Shown: positions 10,346 to 18,664 of the stretch, one piece after another
How the letters are laid out: each line of letters opens with the position of its first letter
Numbering within the stretch: the first letter of the stretch is position 1
Assembly: GCA_905221605.1 (NCBI GenBank)
Contig: CAJNDS010000092.1
Location: 124,001 to 188,000 of the forward strand
Reading direction: 5' to 3'
Source: Symbiodinium natans
Taxonomy: Eukaryota > Sar > Dinophyceae > Suessiales > Symbiodiniaceae
Length of the DNA stretch: 64,000 bases
Position numbers and translations under genes: made by a program
Notes under the pieces: generated by a model
Database searches by the model: none
What the model was told of the DNA's origin: nothing
What the model saw: the letters and a program-made list of their open reading frames with translations, nothing else

Positions 10346-10712
10346 AACGATGTAAACGTGCCCCCTTTCAGGCTTTTGTTGGGTTTTTTGGGTTTTGCTT
10401 CCGGGTCTTGCCCAAATTGCAGCCCGGCACGTGCTGCCTCTTCCAAGCCCAGCGCTTGTGGCGGACAGCATTCATACTGGCATAACTGCAACACTGCCTG
10501 ACACTGTCACTGGTACGCCGTCTGCTCCTTTTGTGTGCTTTGTATAGCAGAGGTATAAGTATAAGCGGTCCTGAGGCTGACGGCTTGTGTGCCGAGCCTG
10601 CCGAAATGGCCGGTGATTTTTTCTCCCTGGCCACAGAAAACCAAGAAAACCAAGGGTCTCAACAAACTTCACACTGCGGCACATGCCGACACTTGCCAAA
10701 GCCTTTATGCTT

Positions 10713-12050
10713 TCAAACTGCTGCATTTGGCAGCCCTTCGTACTGCACAGACAGCCAACTACGGCCCCGACGCGCTAGCACAGCAACCGTAGTAACTGTA
10801 GCAGCAACGGCGATAATCGCCAGGGCCGTGCCAGGCCATGAAAACTGTGAAGTGGTCGCAGTGGTCACGGCCTCCGGGAGCTCGCTGTCTTGGATGAAGG
10901 AATTCCTCAAGCACTTTTCGGCCGCCTTGCGCTTCTTCCCCAAGAGCACATAGTCGAGCGCGTCCAGGTCCTTGCACCAAGCTGTGTCCGGCTCTGGCTC
11001 AGGGAGGCATAGTTGGCCTGTAAGCGCTGTACTCAGCGGTCCCCACGGGGCAGGGTGGCACTTGATAGCTGGTGGCACCCAGGAACATGTCTGCCATCGA
11101 GGTCATGTTCGTCACGTTCCAGCAGCCTAGGTATTGGTTGAAGGCCACTGCGCCCCAGAACATAGAGCGCATGTCTGTGACGCTCGCTGTATCCCAGGAC
11201 CCTATATAGGCTGGTTGAAGGCCGAAGCGTCCACGAACATGCCAAACATGTCGTTGACGCTCGCCGTATCCCACGCTCCGATGGGCTGGTTGGACGCCAT
11301 TGCTGCATCAAACATCCGGCGCATGTCGGTGACGCCCGAGGTGTCCCACCACCCGATGGGCTGGTTAAACGCAGCCGCGTTGTTGAACATGCCAAGGCTG
11401 ATGAAAACATGCCAGTCATGTCAATGACGTTCGATGTATTCCACGACCCGATTGGCTGGTTGAACACAGTAGCCTCTTGCAAAAATTCCTGCTCATGTCG
11501 GTGACGCTGGATGTGTCCCACGCTCCGACGGGCTGGTTGAAGGCATCGGCCCCAAAAAACATCCGGCTCATGTCGATGACGTTCGACGTGTCCCACGAAC
11601 CGATTGGCTGGTCGAACGCACTGGCAACAAGGAACGCGGAGCTCATGTCGGTGACTTGAGCGTTGTTCCAGCCGCTGATGTTCTCGTTTGAAGGTGATGA
11701 GCCCTGAAAACAACTGGGAGAAGTCGGTCACGTTCGTGACGTCCCAATCTTCGATCTCGCCGTGCTGCGCCGCGATGCTGGCATCTGAAGCAGCCCAAGC
11801 CCAAACTCTACACCCACAGGGCAACCCTTCAACCCTCAACCCTCAACCCTAAACCCAAAACCCTAAACCGACACCGCAAGCCCCAAAATAAACCCTGAAG
11901 ACCACAGCCCCAACTGTCGCGTGCCTGGCCATGCTTCCAGCGCTCCTCGCAACTCCGCCTTGCTGCTGAAAGCGCTGAGGGCACTGCTGGGGACCAGCTG
12001 GAGGAGCAACGACCACATGGCGACGGTCTCACTGGGCAGCATTTGCAGAT
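10713..12050 (-). pseudogene. BspA-like (DUF285-type) leucine-rich-repeat surface protein, frameshifted
   Basis: Minus-strand gene. A first exon at about 11,905-12,045 encodes a hydrophobic start (MWSLLLQLVPSSALSAF) then SKAELRGALEAWPG, the usual head of this family. After an intron-like gap with CCCTAAA-type repeats (11,825-11,880), 25-residue repeats run from 11,790 to 11,050, each close to FNQPIGxWDTSxVTDMxxMF (at least six). A cysteine motif [11 protein letters not shown] follows, then in another frame an acidic/Cys tail and a single membrane helix (WPGTALAIIAVAATVTTVAV), stop at 10,713. The expected topology is an ectodomain with one membrane anchor. The repeats change frame about five times (near 11,680, 11,490, 11,410, 11,200 and 11,030), so the copy is decayed, heavily spliced or carries assembly indels. 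Confidence 0.75.
11825..11880 (-). repeat. Degenerate CCCTAAA run in a candidate intron
   Basis: CCCTCAACCCTAAACCC-type units lie between the signal-peptide exon and the first BspA repeat. On the minus strand the following exon is preceded by GGGCTGCTTCAG, a good 3' splice site, then codons ASIAAQHGEIEDWDV. This is the clearest case of a telomere-like run within a gene. Confidence 0.6.
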
Positions 12051-12169
12051 ACCAGCTCCCTGAAGTGCTTGAGCCCTGGATCGGGTGCTTCTGTCAGTCG
12101 GGGTCGCTTGTCAATCTTTTCTGGGAGTTGATTTGCAGCTTCTCCATGGGAGAGAGACGCCGGACCCAA

Positions 12170-12570
12170 AACCCTGAAGGCCCCAAACCCTGGGGGGGGG
12201 GGTTGGGAGATGAAGCGCTCAACCCTGTAAACCCTAAACCCTAAACTCCCCTAAATCAACTTTGGACTCGGAGAGCCGTGTCGCGGAAGCCCCGAAGGTG
12301 ATCTGATCACGCCGCACTGCCGCCACCTCTCAACCACAGGGTTTAAGGTTTAGGGTTTGAACTGGGCCCCTGCAGATTTCGACCTTTAAGCTGCTCAGGG
12401 GACGGCCAGGAGTTGGAGTCTATAGGGCGCAGGGTTGGGGGCGAGGGGTTCCTTTGCCATCTTCAAGCGTCTGCATGGGTGGCCCGGCCGACTTTGGCCA
12501 CGATTATAATGAGCATGGGTGCGGTGCCGTGAAAAGGTTGAGGCCAAGCGCATTGCGTGCGCCCCTAAAC
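12170..12570. other. Telomere-like runs with a short insert
   Basis: A G9 tract at 12,192, CCCTAAA at 12,225-12,245, about 95 bp of unassigned sequence, then TTTAGGG at 12,340. The segment 12,430-12,560 is open in more than one plus-strand frame, but nothing is recognised. Confidence 0.4.
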
Positions 12571-12706
12571 CCTACACCCTACACCCTAAACCCTAAACCC
12601 TTTTGCAGCAGGCTTGCAGAACGTCCTCGCCTGGATGCCCTAAACCCTAAACCCTAAATAAACCCTAAACCCTAAACCCTAAACCCTAAACCCTAAACCC
12701 TAAACC
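12571..12706 (-). repeat. CCCTAAA array interrupted by a 40-bp insert
   Basis: C-rich telomere-like heptamers at 12,571-12,602 and 12,638-12,706, separated by about 36 bp of unique sequence starting TTTTGCAGCAGGC. The left border of a 330-bp segment that ends at a TTTAGGG run at 13,037. Confidence 0.85.
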
Positions 12707-13399
12707 ATGGCCAAGAAGGGCAGAAGGGCTGCAAACATGTCTGCGTGAAGCTTCTGAGAGGCTTCGCCTCACAGGCGCCCAGAGTGGAGACTGCCAATCA
12801 TAGGATCATCCTATTGCGACCATCTTATGTTACTATATTCTTCTATTCTGGCATATTGCTAAATTCTGATATTCGTATATTCTGATATTGCTATACTGGA
12901 ATAGATGAGTATATTATGGTATTTGGGCTCCAAGGTTCAACCCATCTCCTGCCTGCATCATGTGAAGTACCTCGAGCCCTTGGCTCCACACACTGCCTTG
13001 ACCTCGAGCTGCTTCGAGGGTTGAGGGTTTGGCACGGGCTTAGGGTTTAGGGTTCTTTGTGGCTGCCGCATAGCTGGAAAATTACAGGGTGCAGGATCAA
13101 TCTTCTAAGATGTCTACTGTGGGCCCGTTTTTTTGCGGGGTCTCGGAATTCTGGGTTCCAACCCTTTTTTATAAGGACCCCAAACCCCAAACCCTAAACC
13201 CCAAACCCCAATCCCTAAACCCTAAACCCTAACGGGTATTTGAGGGCCCGTCCATGCTTGTGCTTCACGGGGGGGGGGGGGGGGGGGTTCATCCTCTGCT
13301 CCTTGGGGACGACGTCCGCTCTCTAAATTGTACCATGGTCGGATGAGGAGCTAGAAGCCGTGATCTGGGATTTAGGGTTTAGGGTTTAGGGTCTTTTTT

Positions 13400-13413
13400 G
13401 CCGCCTGACTAGC
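13400..13413 (+). repeat. GCCRCCYGCCTAGC dispersed repeat copy
   Basis: GCCGCCTGACTAGC directly after (TTTAGGG)3 and T6. Confidence 0.7.
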
Positions 13414-13462
13414 CACATCACTGCGGGGTCTGTGCTTTAGAGTTTAGGGTTTTAGGGTGAGG

Positions 13463-13568
13463 ATCCAGACAAATGCCCCCCAAAGTGACGCAGTTGCCGA
13501 ACAGTCCCCTTATCCAGACAGAAGCCCCCCAAAGTGAAGCAGTCGCCGAACAGTCCCCTTATCCAGAT
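13463..13568. repeat. 49-bp tandem repeat, about 2.1 copies
   Basis: Units start with ATCCAGAC at 13,463 and 13,512, and a partial third begins at 13,561. They differ at a few positions (for example ACAAATGC against ACAGAAGC). Not evidently coding. Confidence 0.85.
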
Positions 13569-14190
13569 TTGTAATCAGCACGTGCTGCTCAAAAAAGAGC
13601 GTTGCTTGCTTTTCGTTTTATTCCTTCCTTGCCTCATTACTTCCTTCCCTCCCTCCCTTCCTCCCTTCGTGCTTTCGTTCTCGTACACCCTCCGGCATGA
13701 TTTCTGCGGCTAGTAACGAAAGCTAACAAAGACAAGGTCAAATCCCCAAACAAAACCTCACCACCAAACAGGGCTCCATGAAATACAGCACAAGCCCTGG
13801 GCACTAAACGAGACGCAACGGGTATTGGGCTCAGTGGGGAGCGCCATTCCTTGGACTCTGCGATCCTAATCCCCAAACCCCAAACCCTAAACTCTTCCTA
13901 AACACTGCCGAGCGTCCATGCACACCGATAAGGGCATTGAAAGTGATGCTGTTTGCCTGGGCTTGGTCTGGCTCAGTGGCTTAGGGCTTCGGTTTCGGGG
14001 AAGTTTTGGGCCTTTTGTACAGATCCGAACGTTAAACTAGGACCACGGTGGCTCTCTGCCTACACGAATGGCGGTTTAGGGTTTAGGCTTAGATGGCTTT
14101 AGGGACCCCTAGTACGCAAGAGCCCCAGACCCTGTTCTTGAACCAAGACAAACCCTGCAAAACCGTCTTATAAACTCAAGAACCCATACC
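13569..14190. other. Non-coding stretch
   Basis: Pyrimidine-rich (CCTTC)n-like sequence at 13,620-13,670 and telomere-like runs at 13,875 (C-rich) and 14,070 (G-rich). A minus-strand open frame at 13,637-13,876 shows no recognisable feature. Confidence 0.45.
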
Positions 14191-14224
14191 CGAAACCCTA
14201 AACCCTAAACCCATGGGTTTCTAG

Positions 14225-14300
14225 CCCTTGGTCATGATCCTCGGGGCGCCTCCACGGCTACCTCCCCCATAGTCTCGAGCAGCGCCTCGGCCTGTGCTCA
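14225..14300 (-). CDS. PPR-type exon fragment
   Basis: A 95-bp module between CCCTAAA (14,195-14,211) and TTTAGGG (from 14,309). On the minus strand GAGCACAG looks like a 3' splice site and is followed by QAEALLETMGEVAVEAPRG, which fits the second helix of a PPR and its linker. Too short to assign by itself. Confidence 0.4.
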
Positions 14301-14515
14301 AAGATCTATTAGGGTTTAGGGTTTAGGGTTTAGGGCCGGGGTTGAGAGGGTTTCCAGGGATTTGCGTATCAGAACGGTACGGCCCTTGTCATTGCGATTC
14401 TACTGCTTTCTTGGTTTGGGGGGGATATTATTCGCTTTTTCTTTTTTTTAAGGGGTGGGGGGAGTCTTTAAGCAAATCGACAAAAGCTTACAGCACTTGG
14501 AGCCTTCATGATGTT

Positions 14516-14850
14516 CTAAACTGCAGGTACTGGGTTTGACTTGAACAGGGCCCCACCTGCTGCCACTGGCCCGCAATGGCGCAGGCATCGATGGCCGCAG
14601 TAAAGGAGACCACGGTTCCTTCCACGCGTCGTAACGCTCATGCACAGGGCAGGAGATGCGCAAACTTCAGCAGCGTGTCCAAAAACCAGCGCGTTGGCGC
14701 GCCCACCTGCGACGCCCAGCTCCGGCAGCGCCGCCAGTACCGCCAAGGCCACCTGCCCAAGTTCAGCTTGACTTTTTGGCGGCCGCCCACCTAGAAGGTT
14801 CTTTCTTGCTACCTTCTCAGAAAACTCCACACTTCTTGGGTTCTGCACCA
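14516..14850 (-). CDS. PPR-type exon or pseudogene segment
   Basis: The minus strand carries AELGQVALAVLAALPELGVA, and downstream in another frame VVSFTAAIDACAIAGQWQQV, which matches the PPR pattern (xVxxxxAIxACxxxGQWxxA). The two halves are in different frames, so there is an intron or an indel between them near 14,650. PPR proteins act in organelle RNA processing. The neighbouring telomere-like runs and the PPR fragment at 14,225 suggest parts of one gene, but this is not shown. Confidence 0.5.
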
Positions 14851-14958
14851 TGATGTCTTACGCAAGCCTTCATGAAGGCCAGCGCGGCGCGCGCAGACGG
14901 GAATACCCACAGCCAAGACTGCGAACGTCACGAACATGCTCAATGTGGACTCTACCTG

Positions 14959-15041
14959 AAGGCTCCCATGTCGTTCCTTTTAGGGTTAGCTATAGGGGAT
15001 TCTACTACTCTGCCCCAAAAAGGTACCACATGGGAGCCTTT
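14959..15041. repeat. Imperfect inverted repeat, 23-25 bp arms
   Basis: AAGGCTCCCATGTCGTTCC at 14,959 pairs with GGTACCACATGGGAGCCTT ending at 15,040; the spacer is about 36 bp and contains a second small palindrome. It resembles a very short MITE or a hairpin. Confidence 0.65.
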
Positions 15042-15558
15042 AGATCACACCCGCCCTCTGCATTTGCAAAGAGACACGCCTCCCAGAGACCCTGGCGACC
15101 GCAGGCACCAATGACCTCGTTGAAGAGGCCTCAGCTCATGGCTAAGGCGGTTTGCTTTGTTCAGGAGGATGTCACGGGCGTTTTGTACAACCTGAGACGA
15201 CGGGACTGTATGAGCTCAAACGTTTCGAAGCTCGTGACCAGTCACCAGACGACCAGGAAGGGCCGAAAGGTTTGCCGAACGCGGCAGCAAAAGGCTTGGA
15301 GTCTCCAGACTCCATGTCTCATGAAGCCACTTTTGGGTTTAGGGTTTAGGGCTGGTTTAGGGTTTTAGTCCATTCCAACACAATCAATGCAAGCTTCGAA
15401 CATCCACCTCGAAGCGATGGGCAAGAACCTCCGAGCGAGAGCAAGTCTTACTTGATCGTGGTTTGTTGTTCTGTGTCTCTCTTCCTTCCTTCCTTCCAGC
15501 GCATAAGACCCCCCGAGGGGAGCCGTCCCAAGGGGTATGCGTTACCGAGTCTGTGTGT

Positions 15559-15604
<46 letters not shown>

Positions 15605-15940
15605 GCACTAAGGATCCTGTGCAAGATGTTACGTGAGGATGCTCGTCGCATTCTGTCAATTTCACGGGCCCCGTGGGAAAACAAAGGCATGCTCAAGCTC
15701 GGCAAGCCCTTGATCTTACTGGCTGAACACCCTAGCCCAAGCAAGGCTAACCTTTTGTTTGTAGTAAGGTTATATATGACCAAAGAAGTTAAAGGTTAAC
15801 TATCCAGCCCCGATGAGATCAAGCTAGGGATTCCAGCCCCCAACTTGGTAAGGAATTTGTGAAGAAAGGAAAGCCCCCACTCAACCCTAAAACTGTTGAG
15901 CCCCATAAGCCCTATAAATCCTATAAATTGACCCCTACTT
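15042..15940. other. Stretch with unassigned frames and a CT microsatellite
   Basis: The plus strand is open at 14,850-15,368, but other frames are also open and nothing is recognised. TTTAGGG run at 15,335-15,370. (CT)n with about 20 units at 15,561-15,602. A + T-rich sequence follows to 15,940. Confidence 0.4.
15561..15602. repeat. (CT)n microsatellite
   Basis: About 20 CT units after a short GTGTGTGT tract. The open frames here that encode long Ser/Leu or Arg/Glu runs are by-products. Confidence 0.95.
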
Positions 15941-15947
15941 ATAAGGC

Positions 15948-15976
15948 CTAAACCCTAAACCCTAAACCCTAAACCC
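15948..15976 (-). repeat. CCCTAAA run at the 3' border of the short element
   Basis: Four heptamers adjoining TTTTGAACCCAGG, the 3' terminus of the element at 15,977-17,154. Confidence 0.9.
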
Positions 15977-16411
15977 TTTTGAACCCAGGCTCAGACAAGC
16001 TTGCTGGGAGTCCCGCCAAGCCAACCCCTCATTCAGGGCAGACCCGAAAAGCGATGCAGCCAAGGGACTTGTGCCTCCGGCACCACTGAGCAGGACAGGA
16101 GGACAGCATGTGAACCATCCACATGACTCGAGTCCATTCTTGCAAGAACTCTCGATGAATATACAGCACATCAGCTGAGGCAATCAAATCAATCGCCCAC
16201 AAACTAGGTTGCAGCATCTTCAAAAAGGGACAAGACGAATTACTTCCTCAACCGGCCAAATGCACGGCTGGCGATCTAGCCAGCATCAGTCCTGCAGGAA
16301 GCACCACACTCGTGAGTAGGTGCGGAACTCATGTTCACGATTGTCTGAGAAGACTGCCAGAAGGAGTTCTTCAGGGCATGAAAGGTACGCAAATTAGCAT
16401 CCGAAATCGCA

Positions 16412-17062
16412 CTAGGGATCTAATGACTCTGCATTCGCATTCAAGCGCGCTTGGCGGCGAGCTGTCTTCTGAGCAAGTCGTTGTGCTTTATGTTGGGCCC
16501 GAAGAACACACAAATCATCTGGAGCACAAGAAGACGGTATAGGCAACGATGAGCCCGTTGAACAAGTAGGGGGAAGGTTTGTGCAACCTCCAACTATTGA
16601 CCGGCGGCCCACCTCCGTAGAACTCACACCACTCTCCACGGTCTCAGCACGTCGTCCAGCAGCCTCAAGCGTTTCCAATCGATACTGTAGGGCACGGAGT
16701 GATTCCTGGGCACTAGACACGACATTCTCAGTGATCTTTTCCAAGAGGGCTCTGCATTCTTCCTGTGACAGCATCTCCTCCGATGTCTGAACCGACGTGT
16801 CAGTCTGTATTGCCTGGCAACCACCACACGACTCTGCCTGAGGAGCCATTGGACTCTGGTACACTGCATTCAGCTGCGGCATCGGAGCGTTCCCAAAGCC
16901 CAGAGAAGCATGTAGGCTGATAGGTACTCGGATGTCCTCCTGTGGATGTGCAAGAGAGTACAGAATTTGCCATAGACCTGTTGCCACATCATGTCGACCT
17001 TCTTTTCTTGCCAAACGAACACTAAACCCCAAGCACGCGCATAGCTGTTTGTGTTGACCCAT
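16412..17062 (-). CDS. Coiled-coil protein of the short element
   Basis: A 216-residue frame starting with ATG at 17,060-17,062 (MGQHKQLCACLGFSVRLARK). The middle, around EECRALLEKITENVVSSAQE, is heptad-like and predicts a coiled coil. The C-terminal end is very basic (AQHKAQRLAQKTARRQARLN). There are no catalytic motifs. A coiled coil plus a basic tail is the design of LINE ORF1 proteins, so an ORF1-like RNA-binding protein is likely; the sequence is not visibly related to the ORF1 at 4480-5589. An in-frame GTG lies nine bases upstream. Upstream lies the conserved 5' end shared with the LINE; downstream is untranslated. Confidence 0.55.
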   Translation of the reverse strand: MGQHKQLCACLGFSVRLARKEGRHDVATGLWQILYSLAHPQEDIRVPISLHASLGFGNAPMPQLNAVYQSPMAPQAESCGGCQAIQTDTSVQTSEEMLSQEECRALLEKITENVVSSAQESLRALQYRLETLEAAGRRAETVESGVSSTEVGRRSIVGGCTNLPPTCSTGSSLPIPSSCAPDDLCVLRAQHKAQRLAQKTARRQARLNANAESLDP

Positions 17063-17114
17063 CGCAGGCACAACGAGGGACCAACTCTAATTAGGGAAAA
17101 CTATACACAAATAC

Positions 17115-17154
17115 TCATTTGAGTCTCGTAGCCAAACCTTGAGCCAGTAGCCAC
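17115..17154 (-). promoter_or_regulatory. Conserved 5' terminus of the short element
   Basis: The minus strand reads GGCTACTGGCTCAAGG, then TTTGGCTACGAGACTCAAAT. TGGCTCAAG equals the last nine bases of the dinoflagellate spliced leader. GGCTAC appears twice, as if a short unit had been duplicated. It is aligned with the LINE 5' end at 5,620-5,657. Confidence 0.5.
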
Positions 17155-17181
17155 CCTAAACCCTAAACCCTAAACCCTAAA

Positions 17182-17336
17182 TTTGGATTTCAGTCCAAGA
17201 CTGGTCGCTGTCAGTCCTGTTTTACTGCATAGCGCACGCGAAGTATGCTACAAGGGGGCCCCCTTGAACCCATATGTAGCAGGGAACATTCACACCCTGG
17301 CATGGTTCCATACTATACATAGCCTGGATTCAGACT
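17182..17336 (-). repeat. 3' LTR of the copia element
   Basis: 155 bp, identical in every base to 27,480-27,634. On the minus strand it begins AGTCTGAATCC and ends GAAATCCAAA. Canonical TG...CA ends would be two to four bases further in (17,184-17,332). Very short for a copia LTR. Confidence 0.9.
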
Positions 17337-17350
17337 CATCCTCTTCTCAG
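17335..17350 (-). promoter_or_regulatory. Polypurine tract
   Basis: Minus-strand GAGAAGAGGATGAG lies directly before the 3' LTR, where the plus-strand primer is expected. Confidence 0.7.
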
Positions 17351-17441
17351 GTGTGAATATGAGATAGAGGGAATGTCGTGTTAAACATCGACGTTCTACG
17401 TCTCCGTAGCCACTCCTGTCCGTAGCCAACGGGTAGAGCCT

Positions 17442-18664
17442 CTACTGCCTTTCGATATGGTACAAGCAGTCTTTGAGTACTCTAATGAGCAAGTCAGGCT
17501 TCATTGACTTGGTGAGACAATCAGCGATCATGGTGGCCGTTGAGGTCCACGTGATCCTGTCAGCCGCATCAGGGTAACGGTCAACCAACTTTGAACCGTC
17601 ATCATCGAACAGTGCCTGACGCAATGCGTTCAGCTCAATTTGCAATCTCTTGTCTTGAACCTTTGATGGAACTTCACTGTTCAAATTGTCAGATAGCGAT
17701 CTGCAATCTGTCAACATCAGGTGCGGTACGGCTGCTCTTGACTTCTCATACCAGTCGGAACCACTGCTGCCGCAGTCGTAGAGCTCGGCTAAGAGGGCCC
17801 GAATCCTGTCTCCGGATTCCTGTGCGTTTTGCAGAGCGTAGGTCTCAGCCTGGAGAGTCGCTCTGCATACTCTCTTGATCGTGGTGCTGCTGTAGCTCAC
17901 GAGCATCACGTCAAAATCGCAGTTGCTGGGATCAGTCAACTGCTTCCTTGGAGCAAGGAAGTGAATGCGTCCTTGCTGTGATCGCATTCCGGGCTCAGCG
18001 GCAAAGCTGGCGTCTGAAGCCGTCAGTACGCCAAGTTGCATGAATTCACAGATTCCATGCTTGTATCTGATCTTAAGATCCTTGCCGGTGAGGGCAAGTT
18101 CCAAGACCTTGTTTGCTTCCTTAAGGATAGCAACGCTGGCGCCCTTGATCTTGGATTGGAGGTAGGACACCTTGTAAAGTATGTCCGGTCTCCCCTGTCG
18201 AGCTATCCAGCTCAAACTCCCCACCACGGATCGCAACTGTCGTTCTTCACCTTGAGTGATGGGATCGGAGGGCTTGCGGCTCTTGGCGATGTCGATGTAG
18301 GTGATTCGACGTGTGTTGTCCGTCACGTCCAGCAGTACGTCACTTCCAGCACGATCGAACTGCTTTCCACAAAAGCGGAGTCGATCTCGCTCACGTCGTC
18401 CGACCTCGAATCGCTCTAAGAGTCGATCCATGATGGCATCTCCAGTCTCCGTAGACGCCCATAAGAAGTCGTCTACATGCGTGGTGAGAAGCAGGTCCAC
18501 CTTGCCATTCGTGGTGTGGTAGTAGAACGCAGGAAAAATGCGGCTCGCCTTCAAACCAACGTCCTTGGCGTCCTTGTCCACTCGCTTCCAAAAACCACGT
18601 CCACTGTCTCGGAGACCGTAGACAGGCACTCTGACCAGGAGCATAGCCTCTGGATCTACACCAA
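17442..18664 (-). CDS. Copia Pol: reverse transcriptase C-part and RNase H
   Basis: Open from the frame change at about 18,663 to the stop at 17,442. Numbered from 18,770, the RT shows VPVYGLRDSGRGFW at 48-61 and HVDD at 98-101, the catalytic motif (usually YVDD in copia). RNase H follows with ASDASFA (Asp 253), LQAETYAL (Glu 309) and LTDCRSL (Asp 355), ending DCLTKS, as in other Ty1/copia RNases H. It copies the element RNA into DNA and removes the RNA strand. The reading continues the frame that ends upstream at MRQPRGG; one extra T at 18,663/18,664 explains the shift. Confidence 0.9.

Larger units (their letters stand above)
15977..17154 (-). mobile_element. Short element sharing both ends with the LINE
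   Basis: A 1.18-kb minus-strand element with CCCTAAA runs on both sides. Its 3' end (minus strand CCTGGGTTCAAAAGGGTTTAGGG) matches the LINE's CCTGGGTTAAAAGGGGTTTAGGG. Its 5' end (GGCTACTGGCTCAAGG, then CGAGACTC) matches the LINE's GGCTACGGCTCAAGGG, then CGAGACTC. It has one open frame and a 430-bp 3' region, but no reverse transcriptase. It is probably a non-autonomous relative mobilised by a LINE of this family. A retrocopied host mRNA with shared trans-splicing and priming signals is the alternative. Confidence 0.65.

Noticed and set aside
15384-15665. Arg/Glu-rich protein
   Set aside because: It is a translation of the (CT)n microsatellite in the complementary strand.
16311-16542. A plus-strand gene opposite the short element's 3' region
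   Set aside because: It overlaps the end of the minus-strand frame and has no recognisable features; the element's minus-strand orientation is better supported.
17184-17332. LTR with canonical TG...CA ends (149 bp)
   Set aside because: The identity between both copies extends two bases further on one side and four on the other, and only the longer version gives matching CTAAA flanks; kept as an alternative.
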